From Actinomycetota bacterium (GTDB taxonomy: Bacteria > Actinomycetota > Actinomycetes > Streptosporangiales > Streptosporangiaceae): a stretch of 64,000 nt of DNA. Each line of letters starts with the position of its first letter. The first letter of the stretch is position 1. Below are positions 63,191 to 64,000 of this stretch, piece after piece. The stretch is taken from assembly GCA_003168255.1 (NCBI GenBank), contig PMSU01000036.1:62001-126000 (forward strand). The letters run 5' to 3'. Under the pieces are notes generated by a model. It saw only the letters and a program-made list of their open reading frames with translations, made no database searches and was not told the DNA's origin. A program made the translations under genes and the position numbers.

Positions 63191-63242
63191 GTACATTGTA
63201 CCTATTGAGCGTACGCTGTACCACACAAAGAGTACAGTGTAC
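63191..63242. promoter_or_regulatory. Three spaced TetR-type operator palindromes
   Basis: GTACATTGTAC (63191-63201), GTACGCTGTAC (63211-63221) and GTACAGTGTAC (63232-63242) share GTAC-NN-TGTAC. Start-to-start spacing is 20 and 21 bases, about two DNA turns, so bound dimers would sit on one face. TACAAT on the - strand in copy 1 could be the -10 of the divergent gene. Confidence 0.8.
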
Positions 63243-63252
63243 TCTATCTTGG

Positions 63253-64000
63253 GTGTCAAGATCGGCCGACAGCGGCCCCATCTGGGCCCGGCCCGAGCCA
63301 GCCGCGCGACGTCCCCGCTTCAGCCGGGACCAGATCGCGTTGGTGGCGCTCGCCATCGCCGACGCCGAGGGCTTCGCGGCGGTATCGATGCGACGCGTTG
63401 CCGCCGAGCTTGGCTCGGGAACCATGAGCCTCTACCGCTACATCGACGCGAAGGGCGATCTTGTCGCGCTGATGGATGACGCGCTCATGGCCGAGGCGCT
63501 GGTGCCCGACGGCGAGCTGCCCGCCGACTGGCGTGCCGCGCTTGCCATGGTCGCTCGCGGCACCCGGGCGACCTACCTGCGCCACCGGTGGGCCGTGCAC
63601 GCGCTGCAAGGCGAGGCGGGGGCAGGCAAGAGCGCGCCGATGGGCCCGAACGGCCTGCGCCACTTCGAGCAGTCGCTGGCCGCGGTCGCCGGCGCGCCGT
63701 TCGACACCCGCGGCAAGCTCGACCTGCTGACCATCGTGGACGACTACGTGTTCGGTCACGTGCTGCGCGCCGCCGAATTGCAGGCCCGGTCACGCGCGCA
63801 GCCCGATCCCGGCGAGATCGACGCGATCATGAAGTTCGTCGAGGATCAGCTTCGATCCGGGCGCTTCCCGCAGCTCCAGGCCCTGTCCGACGACCCGGCC
63901 GCGCGCTCGGTGACCGACGAGGCCCAGCTCGAGCAGCGCTTCGAGCTGGGGTTGCAGGCGCTCATCGACGGCGCCTTCCGGGCATGGGCCTACCCGGCGG
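63253..64000 (+). CDS. TetR-family regulator (cut by window edge)
   Basis: At least 249 residues from GTG at 63253, 11 bases after the third operator, so the message may be leaderless. The helix-turn-helix is IALVALAIADAEGFAAVSMRRVAAELGSGTMSLYRYIDAKGDLVALMDDA, i.e. the normal TetR N-terminus with MSLYRYI as recognition helix. The C-terminal half (TetR_C-like, LDLLTIVDDYVFGHVLRAAE) binds an unknown ligand. Expected to repress itself and the divergent gene. Confidence 0.85.
   Translation, partial: MSRSADSGPIWARPEPAARRPRFSRDQIALVALAIADAEGFAAVSMRRVAAELGSGTMSLYRYIDAKGDLVALMDDALMAEALVPDGELPADWRAALAMVARGTRATYLRHRWAVHALQGEAGAGKSAPMGPNGLRHFEQSLAAVAGAPFDTRGKLDLLTIVDDYVFGHVLRAAELQARSRAQPDPGEIDAIMKFVEDQLRSGRFPQLQALSDDPAARSVTDEAQLEQRFELGLQALIDGAFRAWAYPA

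Noticed and set aside
1..64000. CRISPR arrays, tRNA/rRNA genes, complete insertion sequences, MbtH or phosphopantetheinyl transferase genes
   Set aside because: Looked for by eye on both strands; none could be supported, so the NRPSs must rely on functions encoded elsewhere.

Overview
The window is high-GC, codon-biased DNA with many GTG/TTG starts, SARP/BTAD regulation, TIGR03118, FHA and ECF-sigma proteins and modular NRPSs. This points to a filamentous actinomycete; genus cannot be set from sequence alone. No rRNA, tRNA, CRISPR array or complete insertion sequence was seen.

1-32,667 is a biosynthetic gene cluster that continues past the left edge. On the + strand are the end of a type II thioesterase, a PEP-mutase/isocitrate-lyase-fold enzyme, a ketosynthase III-like enzyme and a 755-residue protein of the heme-oxygenase-like iron oxidase group. 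On the - strand one long, tightly packed run reads 32,667 to 5,394: lysine/ornithine N-hydroxylase, DAO-type flavin oxidase, cupin-MetRS-carrier fusion, TubC-Cy-A-T NRPS with a cysteine-like code, AMP ligase, EntS-like exporter, C-A-T, C-A-T, C-A-T-TE, second exporter, C-A-T-TE. The first three are the known hydrazine (N-N bond) machinery of the s56-p1/triacsin type, in which N6-hydroxylysine and glycine are joined and then cleaved to hydrazinoacetic acid. The cluster is therefore predicted to make a hydrazine-containing, thiazoline-bearing nonribosomal peptide. The fusion of a carrier domain to the hydrazine synthetase and the set of free-standing single modules are the most interesting points.

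32,668-34,742 is a graveyard: a fragment of a flavin monooxygenase 3' end, remnants of an AAA ATPase/RloB-like pair, and a methyltransferase broken by two frameshifts and a deletion. 34,871-44,037 holds an alpha/beta-hydrolase-glycosyltransferase fusion, a large SARP-AAA regulator and a subtilisin-fold protein that appears to lack its catalytic Asp and His. 44,176-46,267 holds a Nudix hydrolase and a Baeyer-Villiger-type monooxygenase.

46,886-51,372 is a complete urease operon transcribed ureA-ureB-ureC-ureF-ureG-ureD. The rest is mostly core or housekeeping: TIGR03118 protein, S9 peptidase, an FHA gene pair, zwf-gnd with overlapping ends, a small membrane protein, an ECF sigma factor fused to a membrane segment and a beta-sandwich tail, two small proteins, and a TetR regulator running off the right edge behind three evenly spaced palindromes.

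Short in-frame tandem repeats (9-21 bp units) recur in at least six genes. A palindromic intergenic element occurs twice.
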